Assembly: GCA_022457155.1 (NCBI GenBank)
Contig: JAJGOT010000312.1
Location: 725,001-789,000 of the forward strand
Reading direction: 5' to 3'
Length of the DNA: 64,000 nt
From: Cladopsammia gracilis
Lineage: Eukaryota; Cnidaria; Anthozoa; Scleractinia; Dendrophylliidae
Shown: positions 23,284 to 36,480 of the stretch, in pieces
How positions within the stretch are numbered: the stretch's first letter is position 1
Layout of the letters: each line of letters begins with the position of its first letter
The notes under the pieces: model-generated
Told to the model about the DNA's origin: nothing
Databases searched by the model: none
The model's input: only the letters and a program-made list of their open reading frames with translations
Position numbers and translations under genes: made by a program

Positions 23284-24250
23284 CAGTTTTCTGGAGACCA
23301 TACCTACATTTTTCAATCGGCTTTTAAGCGGTCTTCTCCAAGTCAGATGAACGTGAAATTTTCACCACTAACTGGTTTTGAATTGAAGTTTGGCAAGATA
23401 TATTGTCTGGTAAAATCGATATTACCATGACGACGATAAACAAGAAACTTAGAAATCAGTAAAAGTGAAATTTAGCGCGTTTAAGATTTCGCATTGAAAA
23501 TCCCACATAGACATCTTAAAATATGGTATATGGCATATATATTTTGCAAGAATAAAAAAAAAATTGTATGTTTGATTTCAAATAAATCGCAATGACATTT
23601 CAAACCTTACTATTTGTGTACTGGTATTAAGTTGATCGAGAGATTAACCCTGGTTTTGTGAAATTCCTTAATGATAGTGTCAAAACGTAGCTTGATGTTA
23701 TGTTTGTAAACCTTCAAAGTTTTGTTTACTGTCTGTTTTGCGATCTTGAGAACTACCTTTTTTCCTAACATCGCTTCATGTGCAATTTTAGGGTAAATTT
23801 TGATTTAAATCGCTTTTTAAAAAATCTGAGAAACGGCTCGATGGATTTTTTTAAAACATTTACTGTGCGTGCTTACCGACGTGCAAAATATTATCTGAAA
23901 GTTTCATTGACATTGATTCACTGGAACGCCTTTAAATTTAAAGACGAAGACGACGTACAAACCGGCCGAAAAAATGGCGGTACAAATTTACTTTTTTAAG
24001 TTATGCTTAATAATGATTTCAAATCAATGCGCACTGCATTCCTGCAATCTTAAACGCGCTAAATTTCACTTTTACTGATTTCTAAGTTTCTTGTTTATCG
24101 TCGTCATGGTAATGTCGATTTTACCAGACAATATATCTTGCCAAACGTCAATTCAAAACCTGTTAGTGGTGAACATTTCACGTTGGTCTGACTTGGAGAA
24201 GGCCGCTCAAAAGCCGATTGAAAAATGTAGCTATGCTCTCCAGAAAACTG
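23284..24250. mobile_element. long-TIR element with TA duplication
   Basis: Arms of about 220 bp are inverted copies starting CAGTTTTCTGGAGA and ending near TTTAGCGCGTTTAAGATT. TA flanks both ends (23282-23283 and 24251-24252). The 967-bp element has no transposase. TA plus a CAGT start suggests mobilisation by a Tc1/mariner or pogo-type enzyme. Confidence 0.75.
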
Positions 24251-24299
24251 TATCGAGCTACCTTAAAGTTGGCAATAAAGTTATGGAGAAATAAAAAAA

Positions 24300-25496
24300 A
24301 GTACTTAGATTAATGCACATAAGCCAACTTAAAGCATTGATATTGATTCTCGTTGGGTATTTTTGAAATTCTCTGCTGGGGAAAAACCTGCAAAAGTCTA
24401 AAGTATATATTTTTTTTAATTACAGGATAATTAATGGAGAAGAAGAAATCAACAAGAAATACAAAGATCAGAGAAATTGTACTGAAAAATTAATAAAATA
24501 ATTAATACAAAAAGACAGTGTGTGCGTGTGTGATGTTGAAAAAGTACTTTAATAATTAAACAACCTCAAAGACATGACTATTTAATCAATTAACGATGTC
24601 TGATATCATCAGGTGACATTTTTAACTGGTTTTATAGACGTCATCAAGGCATAAAACAGACAAAAAAGGCGGGAAAACAAACGTTTATGATAAAAGCTTC
24701 CAACAATCGCACTGACAACTGAGAAACTAAAAAAAAAACGAGGATCCGCAGTTCACATATTTATGATTTTCATATATTCACATTCATAAAAGATATTTAA
24801 AGCAACTAAGACATCGTCAACGTTGATCCAGACAATTCTGAAAACACTATTTTGTACAGGCAGTAGAACTTGTTTTCCGGTCGGGGCTTCGCTCCACACC
24901 ATGGTTGTGTTCATTTATATATAGTGTCCTTTGCCAAGAAATGCTTGCTTCACGTACACTGACCTGGATGATTTTTCCCATTTATTTTATTACTTACAAA
25001 CTGTAATGATAACTGGGGGGGAGGGGTAGCTGACACCCCTCAAACTCCCTAGGTTAGAACCCTGCGTGTATTCATGAATAAAGTTTTAAAACAGACATTG
25101 CCCTCTGGAGAAGCTCGGACCAGAGAACAAGTCCCATTGCCTGGACAAAATACTGGCCTGTGAACCTTAGATGGCAAAAGGATGGAAGAAAAATCGGTGA
25201 CTGGAGCGAAATAATATTGAATTTTGGAGTCGTGTGATGCTTTAGCTCTCCAAGCCTCGCTCCGCTCGCCGATTTTTTTCCTTTGTGCCCTATTCCCATT
25301 TCAGGAGTCTGTTCAGAGGCTATCAACAGAAGATATAGAACTGGTCATTACAGGGTAATAAACGGGTTAACAATAAAGTATCGGCTTCGCAGTTCAGTTT
25401 ACTATCATACTTCATAGCGTTGGATTCGATCATTTGTTAGGAGAGACTGATTTAAGTGTGGGGATAATTTTTGTCGGCCCGATTGTTCGTAGATGG
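24300..25496. other. unassigned DNA
   Basis: AT-rich in its first half. I see no supported exon, RNA gene or terminal inverted repeat pair. Confidence 0.4.
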
Positions 25497-25735
25497 AAAA
25501 AGGATGATCTTAGTGCTAGGATGATCCTAGGAGGTTCATTTGTTTTACATGCAAAAATGCGGCATGCACTAGGAAGATCCTATCGCTAGCATCATTATAC
25601 CTCTCAGATAGGATGATCCTAGTGCTAGGATCATCCTAGCGTGCAATAATTCGCATGTAAACTGAAAGCAGAAAACATGTCGCGCTCGGATGATCCTAGT
25701 GCTAGCATCATCCTAGCACTAGGATCATCCTCTGT
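25497..25735. mobile_element. element made of AGGATGATCCTA palindromes
   Basis: AGGATGATCCTAGTGCTAGG, ATGATCCTAGCAC and variants occur about eight times on both strands between ATGGAAAAAGGATGATC at the left and GGATCATCCTCTGTCCAT at the right, which are inverted. It is probably a small TIR element whose ends have multiplied internally. Confidence 0.6.
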
Positions 25736-26089
25736 CCATGGTCTTCTTAGTTTCAGTAGAGTATGCGAACTGTATGCCCTTTCTGCGGCCAGCTTCCATT
25801 TCGTTTATAGCTTGTTAAGTTAGGCTAGCGTTTTTCTAGTGTTTCGTGGAGGTCATTCATGTGGGCGTAAAAGTGAAATCGATTTGCATTTTACGCCCAC
25901 TTTTCTTTTGAAGCAGAAACAAACTGGATCGAAAGCCATCACCAATTATAACCCACAGATATGACCTTTTGAACTCGTCGAATATAATACTACCTTTCTC
26001 TGTTTTCTGAGACCCAACGCTCTATAAAAGCAAACAAACTTAAATTTAACTTTCCTAAATAGATAATAGGCAGAGGATTTTGCCGTCTT

Positions 26090-26601
26090 GAAGTGGCCGT
26101 AATAAAATGCCGATTAGTATGTCCGAGACCCACCCGCTATAAATAAACGATCATGATTAGAACAAACATGAACATCAGATTTCGCTCATTTTCTACCAAA
26201 AGGTGGTCAACGATACGGCTTCGATAAAATAAGGGAACCACCTAAAGAAATCAAATGCTTCCGTTCAGTTTTCGTGTAAATCGATAAACTACTCCTGAGA
26301 ACCATGGTTTGTGTTAAAAACTGAACGATTTTGCAGGAAATCCATCTTAGTTTTCATCCGAGATGCTGCGTACAAGGGTGGCTTAATTGTTTCTTAGGTA
26401 GCCTCGTCTTGATTGGGTTTGAAGTTAACTTGACTTTCGAGACAATTTGATAACTTGACAATTTGACAAACTGACATTTTAATGCTTCTAGTCCTAGTCT
26501 AGTCTTCTAATCCAACCTGTATTAAATACCGTGGTCAAAAGAGGACATTTTTGTTACATTTCACCACTTACCATACCTAGAGAGTAAAAGCTACAACAAC
26601 A

Positions 26602-26633
<32 letters not shown>

Positions 26634-29600
26634 GCTACAGAACAAGACTCCAAAAAACACACCAACGTTTTACTGACACTATGTCGTGTGGTTTAGTTGA
26701 TCTCACTCCTTTTTTCCAGGGATACCGCAGCTGTAGTAAATGTGTGATGGTCAGGCCGTTGCGTCCCACCTTAACCGCTCTAAGGTCCTTTTCGCGTACG
26801 TTTCTTTGTTTCACCTCGACCGTAGCTAGTGAGCTAAAGCCCCATAGATAAGTGCAACTGTACTGAACACAGGACTTCGCCAAGTTATTTTCAATCAACA
26901 AAGCAACGAAATGTACATCTATATGTTACAAATGAGCGCGGATACATCATCCACTCTGGATGGGAATGAATGAATAAATGAATGAATGAACACGGTGACC
27001 AATGAAAACGAGCCGACAAATTGACTCACACCGTCAAACAAGTACACCTGTCAAACCTAGCAAGTTTCTAATGAATAGCAAACAGACAAGCTTTATCGTA
27101 CAGTAGATTTCGTGTTACAAGTTAGTTTTCCCGGCATTAGTTGTTCAATTCCGACGCGACAGCTGTCACAAATGGGCGATGGTGCGAACGACGCGCCCCG
27201 CCTTCAAGTTAGCCTCTCTGTGGTCCTGCACGAGTTTGTTACTTTTTCAGTAGTAGACGTGATTCTATTTTAATAATTTAGATTATTTTGGCGATTGTTC
27301 TAGATGGGAAAAAATACTTGTTGTTCTTGGTATGCTATTTCAAAACAATAGATCTAAGGCGGCAGATTGAGGCTGTTGAATGTCGTGGTTAAAAAATACA
27401 AGTTTTTGGTCATTTTGCACCATTTACCACAACTCTTGAGAAACAATATGAATTTCGCGAAACGCTCGCCACTTGATACCTTCTTTAAGAAAAATAATAC
27501 CTTCTTTAAGAAAAAAAAAATGATGGCTTGTGCGTACCTACTAAATATCAAATACCGATCGGATGAACGTGACCCGATGCGGTTTGGTGTGTTCGAGAAC
27601 CACCCACCATAAACGATCATAAGAACAAACATGAACATCAGATTTCGTTCAAATGGAAAATGGTAATTAAATGGAACGATTGAAATTCATCCGTTCAGTT
27701 TACGTGTAAATCGATGGACTGCTCCTGAGAGCCGTGGTTTGTTAAAAGAGCTGCTTTGTTAAAAACTGAACGATTTTGCAGGAAATCCATCTTTATATTA
27801 CCATCCGAGATGTTGTGTGTTAGTGTGAGTGATTAAATTTTATTTATTCAGTAAACCCTGTCTTGATTGAGTTTGAAGTCAACTTGACTTTCGTAATAAC
27901 TTGACAACTTGATAAACTGACATTGTAACTCTCCGACTGGGCCTATCCTTCCTGTATTAAAAGCACGTGGTTTGACTCACAGCGTCAAACAAGTAGACTT
28001 GTCAAACCTAGCAAGTTGCCGATGAATAGCAAACTGTTGCAGTAGATTTCTTGTTAGAAGTTAGTTTTTCCGGAATTAGTTGTTCAATACCGACGCGACA
28101 GCTTTCAGAAATGGGCGATGGTGCTAACGGTGCGCCCCGCCTTAGCCTCTCTGTGGTCTTGTATGAGTGTGTTATTTTATTAAGTGGATGTCATTCTATT
28201 TTATTAATTTAGATTTATTTAGGCGATTGTTCTATATCGGAAGAAATACATGTTGTTCTTGGTATGCTCTTTGAAAACTATAGATCTAAAGCGGTAGATT
28301 AAGCCTGTTGAATGTCGTGGTTAAAAAGTATTTACCACAACTCTTGAGAACTGGACAAACGAATTTCACGAAACGTTCGCCACATGTTGGCTTGCGCGTA
28401 CCTACTAAATGGCAAATACCGATGGAATGAGCGTGACCCGACGCACTTTGGTGTGTCCGAGAGCCACCCGCCACAAACGATCATAAGAACAAACATGAAC
28501 AACAGATTTCGCTCATTTTCTACCAAAAGGCACTAAGTGATACGGTTTTCGTGTAAATCGATGAACTACTCCTGGCAGAGAGCTGGTTAACTTTGTAAAA
28601 GAGCTGCTTTGTTAAAAAGTGCACGATTTTGGGTTTGAAGTCAACTTGACTTTGATGATAGCTGATAACTTGTCAGCTTGATAAACTGACACTTTAAGCG
28701 CTCCTAGACCTATCCTACCTATATTAAAAGCCGATGTTCAAAAGAGGACATTTTTGTCACATTTCACCACCTACCATATCTAGTCAGTAAACGCTCAGTC
28801 AGCAGTTTCAACGTTTCTCGCTCGACGGAGTAAAGCTGGGAAAGAGAAACTGAACGATTTTGCAGGAAATCCATCTTTACCATTCGAGGATGTTGTGTGT
28901 TAGTGTGAGTGATTTAATTTTATTTATTCGGTAAACCCTGTCTTGATTGGGTTTGAAGTCAACTTGACTTTCGTGATAACTTGACAACTTGATAAACTGA
29001 CATTACAACGCTCCGAGACCTATCCTCCCAATATTAAAAGCACGTAGTCAAAAGCGGACATTTTTTGTCACATTTCATCAATTACCATATCTAGAGAGCA
29101 AACGCTCAGTCGGCAAGTACAGCTACAGAACAAGACTCCAATCAACACACCAACGTTTTACTGAAAAAAAGAAACCGCGTCGTATGGTTTAGTTGGTCTC
29201 GGTCTTTTTTTCCAGGAACGCCGTAGCTGTGGTAAATGTGTGATGGTCAGGCCGGTGTGTCCCACCGGAACCGCTCTGGGTTTTTTTACGTGTGTGTTTC
29301 TCTGTTTCACAACGTCCGTAGCTAGTTGGCTAAAGCTCCATAGATAAGTGCAACTGTGACACAGGACTTCGCCAAGTTACTTTCAATCAACAAAGCAACT
29401 AAATGTATATGTTACAAATTAGCGCGCGGATACATCATCCACTCTGAATTTAAATAAGTGAATGAATGCGGTGACCAATGAATAATAGCCGACAAATTGA
29501 CTCACAGCGTCAGACAAGTACACCTGTCAAACCTAGCAAGTCGCTGGTGAATAGCAAACTGACAAACTTTATCGTACAGTATATTTCGTGTTACAAGTTA

Positions 29601-31530
29601 CTTTTCCAGGTATAAGTTGTTCAATCCAGATGCGACAGCTCTCATAAATGGGCGATGGTGTGAACGGCGCGCCCCGCCCTCAAGTTAGCCCCTCTGTGGT
29701 TCGACACGAGTTTGTTATCTTTAAAGTAGACGTGATTTTTTTTAGTAATTTAGATTTATTTTGGTGATTGTTCTAGATAGGAAAAAATACTTGTTGTTCT
29801 TGGTATGCTTTTTAAAAACAATAGATCTAAGGCGGCAGATTGAGGCTGTTGAATGTCGTGGTTAAAAAATACAAGTTTTTGGTCATTTTCCACCATTTAC
29901 CACAACTCTTGAGAAACAAACGAATTTCACGAAACGTTCGCCACATGATACCTTCTTTAAGCTATATACATACCTTTTTAAAGAAAAAAAAACTGACGAA
30001 TTCCGCGAACCTACTAAATATCAAATACCGATCGAATGAATGTGGCCCGATGCGGTTTGGTGTGTTCGAGACCCACACACCATAAACGATCATAAGAACA
30101 AACATGCACATCAGATTTCGCTCAAATGGAAAATGGTAAATAGAACAAATAAAATACATCCGTTAAGTTTTCTTGTAAATCGATGAACTACTCCAGAGAA
30201 CCGTGGTTTCTTAAAAGAGCTTATTTGTTAAAAACTCAACGATTTTGCAGGAAATCCATCTTTACCATCCGAGATATTGGGTGTTAGTTTGAGTGATTAA
30301 TTTTATTTGTTCAGTGAGCCCCGTCTTGATTGGGTTTGGAGTTAACTTGACTTTCGTGATTACTTGATAAACTGACATCATAACGCTCCGAGACCTATCC
30401 TCCCTGTATTAAAAGGCCGTGGTCAAAAGAGGACATTTTTTTGTCACGTTTCATCACTTACCATATCTAGAGAGCAAACGCTCAGTCGGCAGTTACAGCT
30501 ACAGATTGACTCCAGTCAACACACCAATGTTTTACTGAAAAACACACCGCGTCGTGTGGTTTAGTTGGTCTTACTCCTTTTTCTCCAGGGACGCCTTAGC
30601 TGTGGTAAATGTGTGATGGTCTGGCCGGTACCTCCCACCTTAACCATTCTGTGGTCTTTTACGAGTATGTTCGTATATTTCACCACGGCCTTAGCCTACC
30701 GGTTAAGCTCCATAGATAAGTGCAACTGTAACACAGGACTTTGTCAAGTCACTTTCAAAGAACAAAGCAACGAAATGTATATGTTACAAATGAGTGCGCG
30801 GATACATCATCCATTCTGGAAAGGAATGAATTTACACGCTAACTAAAGTGACTAATAAATAAGATCCAGCAAATTATCTTACAGTATCAAACAAGTACAC
30901 GTGTCAAATGTAAGATGTTATTGATAAATAGAAAACTGACCATTTTTACCGTGCAGTAGCTTTCGTGTTAGAAGTTAGTTTTCCTTCAGTTGCCAGTTAA
31001 AAAATGCACGATTTTTTCGGAAATCCCACTTTTCCATCCGAGATGTTGCGTGTTCCTTTGAGTGATGAGTCAACTGAACTTTCATGATAACTTGATAGCT
31101 TGACAACTTGATAAATTGACATTTTAACGCTCCTAGATCTATCCTTCCTATATTAAAACCCCATGTTAAAAAGAGGATGGTTTTGTCACATTTCACCACC
31201 TACCATATGTAGTCAGCAAACGCGCAGTCGGTAGTTTCAACTATAGAAAAAGACGGCGAATTAAAAAGACACCGCGTCAATTCAATAAAACCACATTCTT
31301 TATGAATTGTGAAATGAAATTTAGTGTGCTGTAGATTTCGCGTTAGGCGGGAAGCTCGTACCGGACTGTTGTTGCATGAGTCGTCCATTCCTGGCGCAAG
31401 AGCTGTTGTAACGGTTGGTGATGGCGAGGCCGTCGCGTCCCACTTAACTCCTTTGGACGCTTTGAAACGAAAAGTTATTCAGTATATATTTTTTCATTTA
31501 GTAAATCTCATTCGGTCTTACTCTAGATAG
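26090..31530. repeat. diverged tandem array, ~1.5-kb unit
   Basis: At least 13 marker sequences recur in the same order. ACAAACATGAACATCAGATT or a close variant starts at about 26160, 27620, 28490 and 30100. GATTTTGCAGGAAATCCATC occurs at 26330, 27774, 28854 and 30239. GATGGTCAGGCCG or a close variant occurs at 26743, 29247 and 30613. ACATCATCCACTCTG occurs at 26943, 29438 and, changed, 30803. GCGACAGCTGTCACAAATGG or variants occur at 27153, 28093 and 29630. The full period is near 1.46-1.6 kb; the second unit is only about 0.87 kb because the middle block is missing. I see no long conserved reading frame in the units, so these look like non-coding or long-dead duplicates. Confidence 0.75.
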
Positions 31531-32689
31531 ATTTTATTTACTCTATAACACTAGGTTGAATACACTTAAAGAGTCCATGTTAAAAGTCGTTGGTACCTTC
31601 GATCTGAATTTTTTTTGGTGCCATTTACCCATTTACCACTGAAAACTCTGCAAAAGTAAATGAATAGCAAAACCATAGGCCACAAACTTTTGAAGAGAAA
31701 AAATAGCTTATATCAGTGGACATGCTCTGAAAAAATCAACTCTAATTGGATCAACTATACAACTGCAGACGCGGTTAAGGATATGGTACCCACCCGATAT
31801 AAACCGGGATCATTAAAGAGAACCGGCAAACTTGATCTCGCGTATGTATGTTCACAAGAGGCGATGAAACACAGCCATTCAATAAAATAAGCAGAACAAC
31901 TAACGGGGATGTTTTTTTTTTCGTGAACGAAATTTTTTTTTTATTTAGAGTACGGGTACCATTCAAGTGAAGACCTCAGTGAACAGCAAGCGAGTCAGCG
32001 AGGCGTGATAGCGACTGTTAGCCGCCGGTTTTCTGAAATAGAATACGGGTTGCTTCAGTTGGTTCGCTTTGTTAAATTTTGTTGCTTCGTATGGCGAAAC
32101 ATACCAATCGAGTCACTTCTGGCTAGGTTTTCGTAATCTTTCATTTGCGGTTATGCCTAGTACTATTATAAATTATATTAGGATGACCATCCTCTCTAAT
32201 ATAACAACTGGCTCGCGCTTATGACTCGCTGCCTCGCACTTTGGTTACACTTCCAGTTGTCGCAACGCATGATGATGTGATCCGAGTCAAATAGCTGATT
32301 CATATATGACCATATATAGCAGAAGTTGATTTTACCTAAACTGAACTTATGACTGAGTTGGAAGATTTGAAGGCATAAAACAACACATTTCAACTTGTAA
32401 TACAGTTACAAAAGTTATAGTTTGAATTTCCTAATAAATACAAGAATAGGTGTTGCATCAATGCAATACATACAAATAGCTAATAACAATGAAGTTGCAA
32501 TAAAATAAATTGTATAAATGTGTAAGGACCAAACGGTGTTACATATTATCATGTAAAATGTTACACAGATGAAGAAAGATATACGGTTTTTCCCGGACTT
32601 AATGTACGTAGCTTCCTTTAATTAACTTGATTTGGAAACTTGTGTTGGCAGAGTCTAAAATGGTGAAACATTCCTCAGAGCAAACATCA
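31531..32689. other. unassigned DNA between array and Penelope fragment
   Basis: No exon, RNA gene or TIR pair is supported. The first 200 bp still show weak array-like composition. Confidence 0.35.
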
Positions 32690-33540
32690 CGTAAGTTTCC
32701 GAAGAATTCAGATGTTTGTAAATGTGTGAGTTTTTCGGTCCGAAGACAAGACGGACGCGCCTAGAAATATGGCGAGTGGTCTCACTTGCATTACATCCAG
32801 GACATACAAATTTATAGACAACGCGCGGACGGAGTCCTTCGCACTAAACAAATCTCCAAGTTTAACTGTAGCAAAATCTAACCGATGTTAAGATCGTTGC
32901 AGTATCGTTTGAGTAGCCGTCTTACCTTGTTTTGAATGACATTAGAGAAATAACCTGTGTGAGGGAGTTTGTAGAAATGTGTGGGTGTTTTGTTGGGCCC
33001 AACAGAGGAATTAGAACATAAAATGGTGGAATCCATGACCTTAGTAACATACTTAAAAATTTCCCTATTAATCACCCAGGAGGGGAAGCATTTCTTACGT
33101 AAAATAAGGACAAAGTTTTTTATGTCTTCACTAGTCCGAGTTTACAGGAACGAGGAACAAAGCTAAGATAATTAGTTAAAAGACCTGTGAAGGTCTTTTT
33201 CCGATAGACAGTGGTAATAGGCCGGGACGACGCTGACTGACTGTTGTCAATCATAATGTCCAGAAATGGCAGTTTGCTGTTAACCTCTCTTTCCAATGGT
33301 AAATTGCATATTAGAATGCCTAGTATTAATATGGTCAAAAAACAAAAGGGCGCCATGTTCACTATTAAATAAACAAAAAGTGTCATCTACATATCTTCTG
33401 TAAAATAAAACGTTCGAGGATGTATATTGTTCCAACCAAATTCTCTCATGGTAACCAATAAAAAGGTTAGCAAGGACTGGGGCAAGGGGGGAACCCATTG
33501 CAACCCCGTGATAGAAAAAGTGACAGCTGCAAATGTGATG
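32690..33540 (-). pseudogene. Penelope-like element fragment (RT plus GIY-YIG remnant)
   Basis: The minus strand begins at GVAMGSPLAPVLANLFIG, continues to RRYVDDTFCLF (the catalytic DD of the reverse transcriptase), LPFLDIMID, then LPHTGYFSN..VRRLLKRYC and a degraded GIY-YIG remnant (YKFVCPGCN ... HISRRV). Several frame changes break it. The order RT then GIY-YIG is that of Penelope-like elements. Its sequence differs from the 53-kb element, so it is a second family. Confidence 0.65.
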
Positions 33541-34789
33541 TTCAATTTATTTTATTTTTATTTATTTTTATTTTTTATTCTTAGACATTAACATTGTATT
33601 TTTACCTTGCAAAGATGTAATTATAGGTTGTTAAATTAAACTATTTAAAAAATTGTTTGACAGCTACAAAAAGGCGTTAGCTATTGCATTGGGTAACAGG
33701 GAAATTTCTACTGTTTTATTTTATCCGTCATTGTTGGACATATTATTGAACAACGATTGTGCTGTATTTAGTCCGTTTCAAAATTTGTGCCTGAAGTTTG
33801 TGCCCTTCTGACGTTTTGGTCATCAGTTGTACTCAGTATATTATTGGTCAATATTACAGCGCAATGTTGTTGGTGAAATTTTTCGTTGATTTTAAAGCAT
33901 AACTAAACGAATTAAGCCGATGAAAATCTTATAATCGTGAAGAGGTAGAGAAGTATATCCTAACGTGAAACCAGAATTGTGTTATTGCGTCTAATTTAAA
34001 CTTTTTATTCAACGTGGTTGGAAATGAACGGTTTTACCCAGATGAAACCATGGTGAGTGCCGACATGATTTACGCGAAGATTAACCACACTACAAAATAC
34101 TCCAATGCGGACGAGCGTTGATCAAATAATCTTGTTAAAACGTGTAAAACCGCAGGTTTTTTAACAAACATGCAAACAAAACAATGATTTGCATTCTTCG
34201 ACTCGATATTATTCGATATTTTGACATGGTTAAAACAGACATGTTTTTGACCCTGTTTATTCTTTTTAACCATGGTTTTGTACAAAAAAATGACACGTTT
34301 CATAAGTGACTTACCGAATAATCCAAAGATATCTACGCTACGGACGCACGAGGTATTTTTCAGCTGAAAAGGTGGAGCCGCAATTTCTTTGGCCAGTTTT
34401 TGGGCTTAAAATTGGTGCGCGCGCATAATAATTATTCAAAATGGCGCAGATTTTGAACATCGCCCGTTGAACCAAAAAATCTCGATTCTTCACGCCTGGC
34501 ATGCACAGGTATCCCATCGTCCACAGGATCCCAAATCCGGTTGAGATTAGGATGGCGTTCTCCTAACGTCGAACGCAATTATCAACTGCCTATACCTTTT
34601 GTGTTAATAAATGACTAGGGATAGTGCCTAGGTAAATCATTCATGTGCAAAAAATTACCTTCCACGGCCTTCTTAAAACAATAGAAACAATAGACCGGCC
34701 CAAACTTGCCCGCTCTATTTCAGCTCACTTCAAAACTAAACACAACTGACACAGATATCCTTTACAAACATAGATCAAAACAATATGCC
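33541..34789. other. unassigned DNA with a dispersed repeat
   Basis: The stretch 34240-34310 is the reverse of the repeat at 7737-7795. No gene is supported elsewhere. Confidence 0.4.
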
Positions 34790-34856
34790 TTGACCAGGAC
34801 TCGAACCTGAGTTACTGCGGCCACAACGCTAGACCATCAAAGCTGTGGTCGATATT
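34790..34856 (-). ncRNA. tRNA-His-like pseudogene or SINE head
   Basis: The minus strand reads TTGTGGCCGCAG (His-type anticodon loop and stem side), then CAGGTTCGAGTCCTGGTCAA (T-arm with B-box) and AAGGCA. The D-arm is largely deleted and the 5' acceptor strand does not pair properly. It is a tRNA-derived remnant, not a functional tRNA. Confidence 0.45.
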
Positions 34857-35090
34857 ATAGCTGAATAAAACTAATTAGAGGGTTCCGAAACATTCAAGTT
34901 TAGAAGCAATAAAATTGCACAGGATAAAAAACCGCTTCTTATTCGTATTTACGAATTGTGGTGGTGGTGGTGATAACAATACAACAAATACAAATACAAC
35001 ATTTAGCTTTATTTGCATGACTGTAGATTTTACAATATTGCAAAAGCTTACAACTAACTAACAAAAGGAAAGAAAAACAAAAATGAATAA

Positions 35091-35995
35091 TTAAATTACA
35101 TTGGTGACAATTTTATCTCGAGAATCAAAACAAGATGAAATAAATTTAATTAATTGCATGTTTAGAAAGTAATTGGAAGAATTCATTAATTCTATGATCA
35201 ATTCAGTTACAGGTAAATGGCTAATATTTGGTATAAAAGTCTGTATTTTATTGAAAAAATTATCTCTTATTGTTGCATATTTTGAGCAATAGAAAAGAAA
35301 ATGGATTTCATCTTCGATTTCATTTGAACCACAAACTGGGCAAAGCCTTTTGTCTCTTGGAATTTTGTTGTATCTGCACAGTTCGATCATAAGTTTATGA
35401 TTAATTATACATAATTTAGTTAATGTCCTCCTATCAGATGCTCGTCTAGTCAGACCTAGATAATCTGAGGGGGTGTATTCATTCTTGAAAGTCTTATAAA
35501 ATTCTAGTTTTTGAGAATGCTGAAGTATATGTTGCCAATAAGTAATATATTTCTGTTTCATTAAATTTGTACAGTGTTTGACTTCAGCGGTGCTTAATAA
35601 ATCAAGGTTAAAATTTCTGAAATTAAAGTATTCGGATATCTTCATAAGACTAGAGTGAAAGCTAATTTTACCATTCGAGTGAAGATCTAATGATATTAAG
35701 AAAGACTGTTTAACAAAAGAGTCTTGGGGTTTATTTTGAAGGTATAACAAGTAGTTGAGGATTCTTAGATTAATGGCAATATTTAGAGGAAATCGACCAA
35801 GTTCAGCTCTGTACGCAATATTAGAAGCCTTATTACTCACTTGAAGGTAGCGTTTACAAAACTGAAGATGCGTTCTTTCAATTTGTGAGCTATCCCAAGC
35901 CTTAAAATCAGATTTGGTATATCCCCCCCCCCCAAATTTCCCATATGTAGACGTTTCCAGGATCATCAAACAACATTTCCACTTTTTAATTGCAT
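35091..35995 (-). pseudogene. LINE ORF2 C-terminal fragment
   Basis: The minus strand encodes about 300 residues downstream of a reverse transcriptase: WDSSQIERTHLQFCKRYLQV, YRAELGRFPL and a C-terminal zinc cluster (CPVCGSNEIEDEIHFLFYC) before the stop at 35091. The frame stays open, but the RT domain is missing and the start is disturbed by a C-run at 35924-35933. This is a 5'-truncated non-LTR retrotransposon, possibly L2/CR1-like. Confidence 0.65.
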
Positions 35996-36061
35996 GATGA
36001 CCCTGAACATGGCTGCAAAGACGGGGTGGGTACAAAACGAAGACCGAAGACCTAAGACCCA

Positions 36062-36480
36062 AAAACGAAGACCCTTCAAAATCGTTTTGAAATCACTTGA
36101 AAAAGGCGGGAACATGATTCTCGACCGAAGTAGAAACAAGGAACAACAAAATTTGCGGTTATCAACGAATTTGACCTGGGTCTTCGTTTTGTACAAAACC
36201 CCACCAAAAGTACAAAACGAAGACCCATCAAAATCGTCTTGAAATCGATTGAAAAAGGCAGGAACATGATTCTCGACCGAAGCAGAAACAAGGAACAACA
36301 AAATGTGCGGTTATCAACGAATTTGACCAGGGTCTTCGTTTTGTACAAAACCCTACCAAAAGTACAAAACGAAGACCCCTTCAAAATCGTCTTGAAATCA
36401 TTTGAAAAAGGCTGGAACATCATTCTTGACCGAAGCAGAAATAAGGAACAGCAAGATTTCCGGTTATAAACGAATCTAAC
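36062..36480. repeat. 152-bp tandem repeat, left TIR array
   Basis: Nearly three units, each with AAAATCGTCTTGAAATC, CATGATTCTCGACCGAAG, CGGTTATCAACGAATTTGAC and GGTCTTCGTTTTGTACAAAA. The frames that run through them are an effect of the repeat (152 is not a multiple of 3), not genes. Confidence 0.85.

Noticed and set aside
26090..31530. CRISPR array or simple satellite
   Set aside because: Units are about 1.5 kb, diverged, and lack short identical repeats with spacers.
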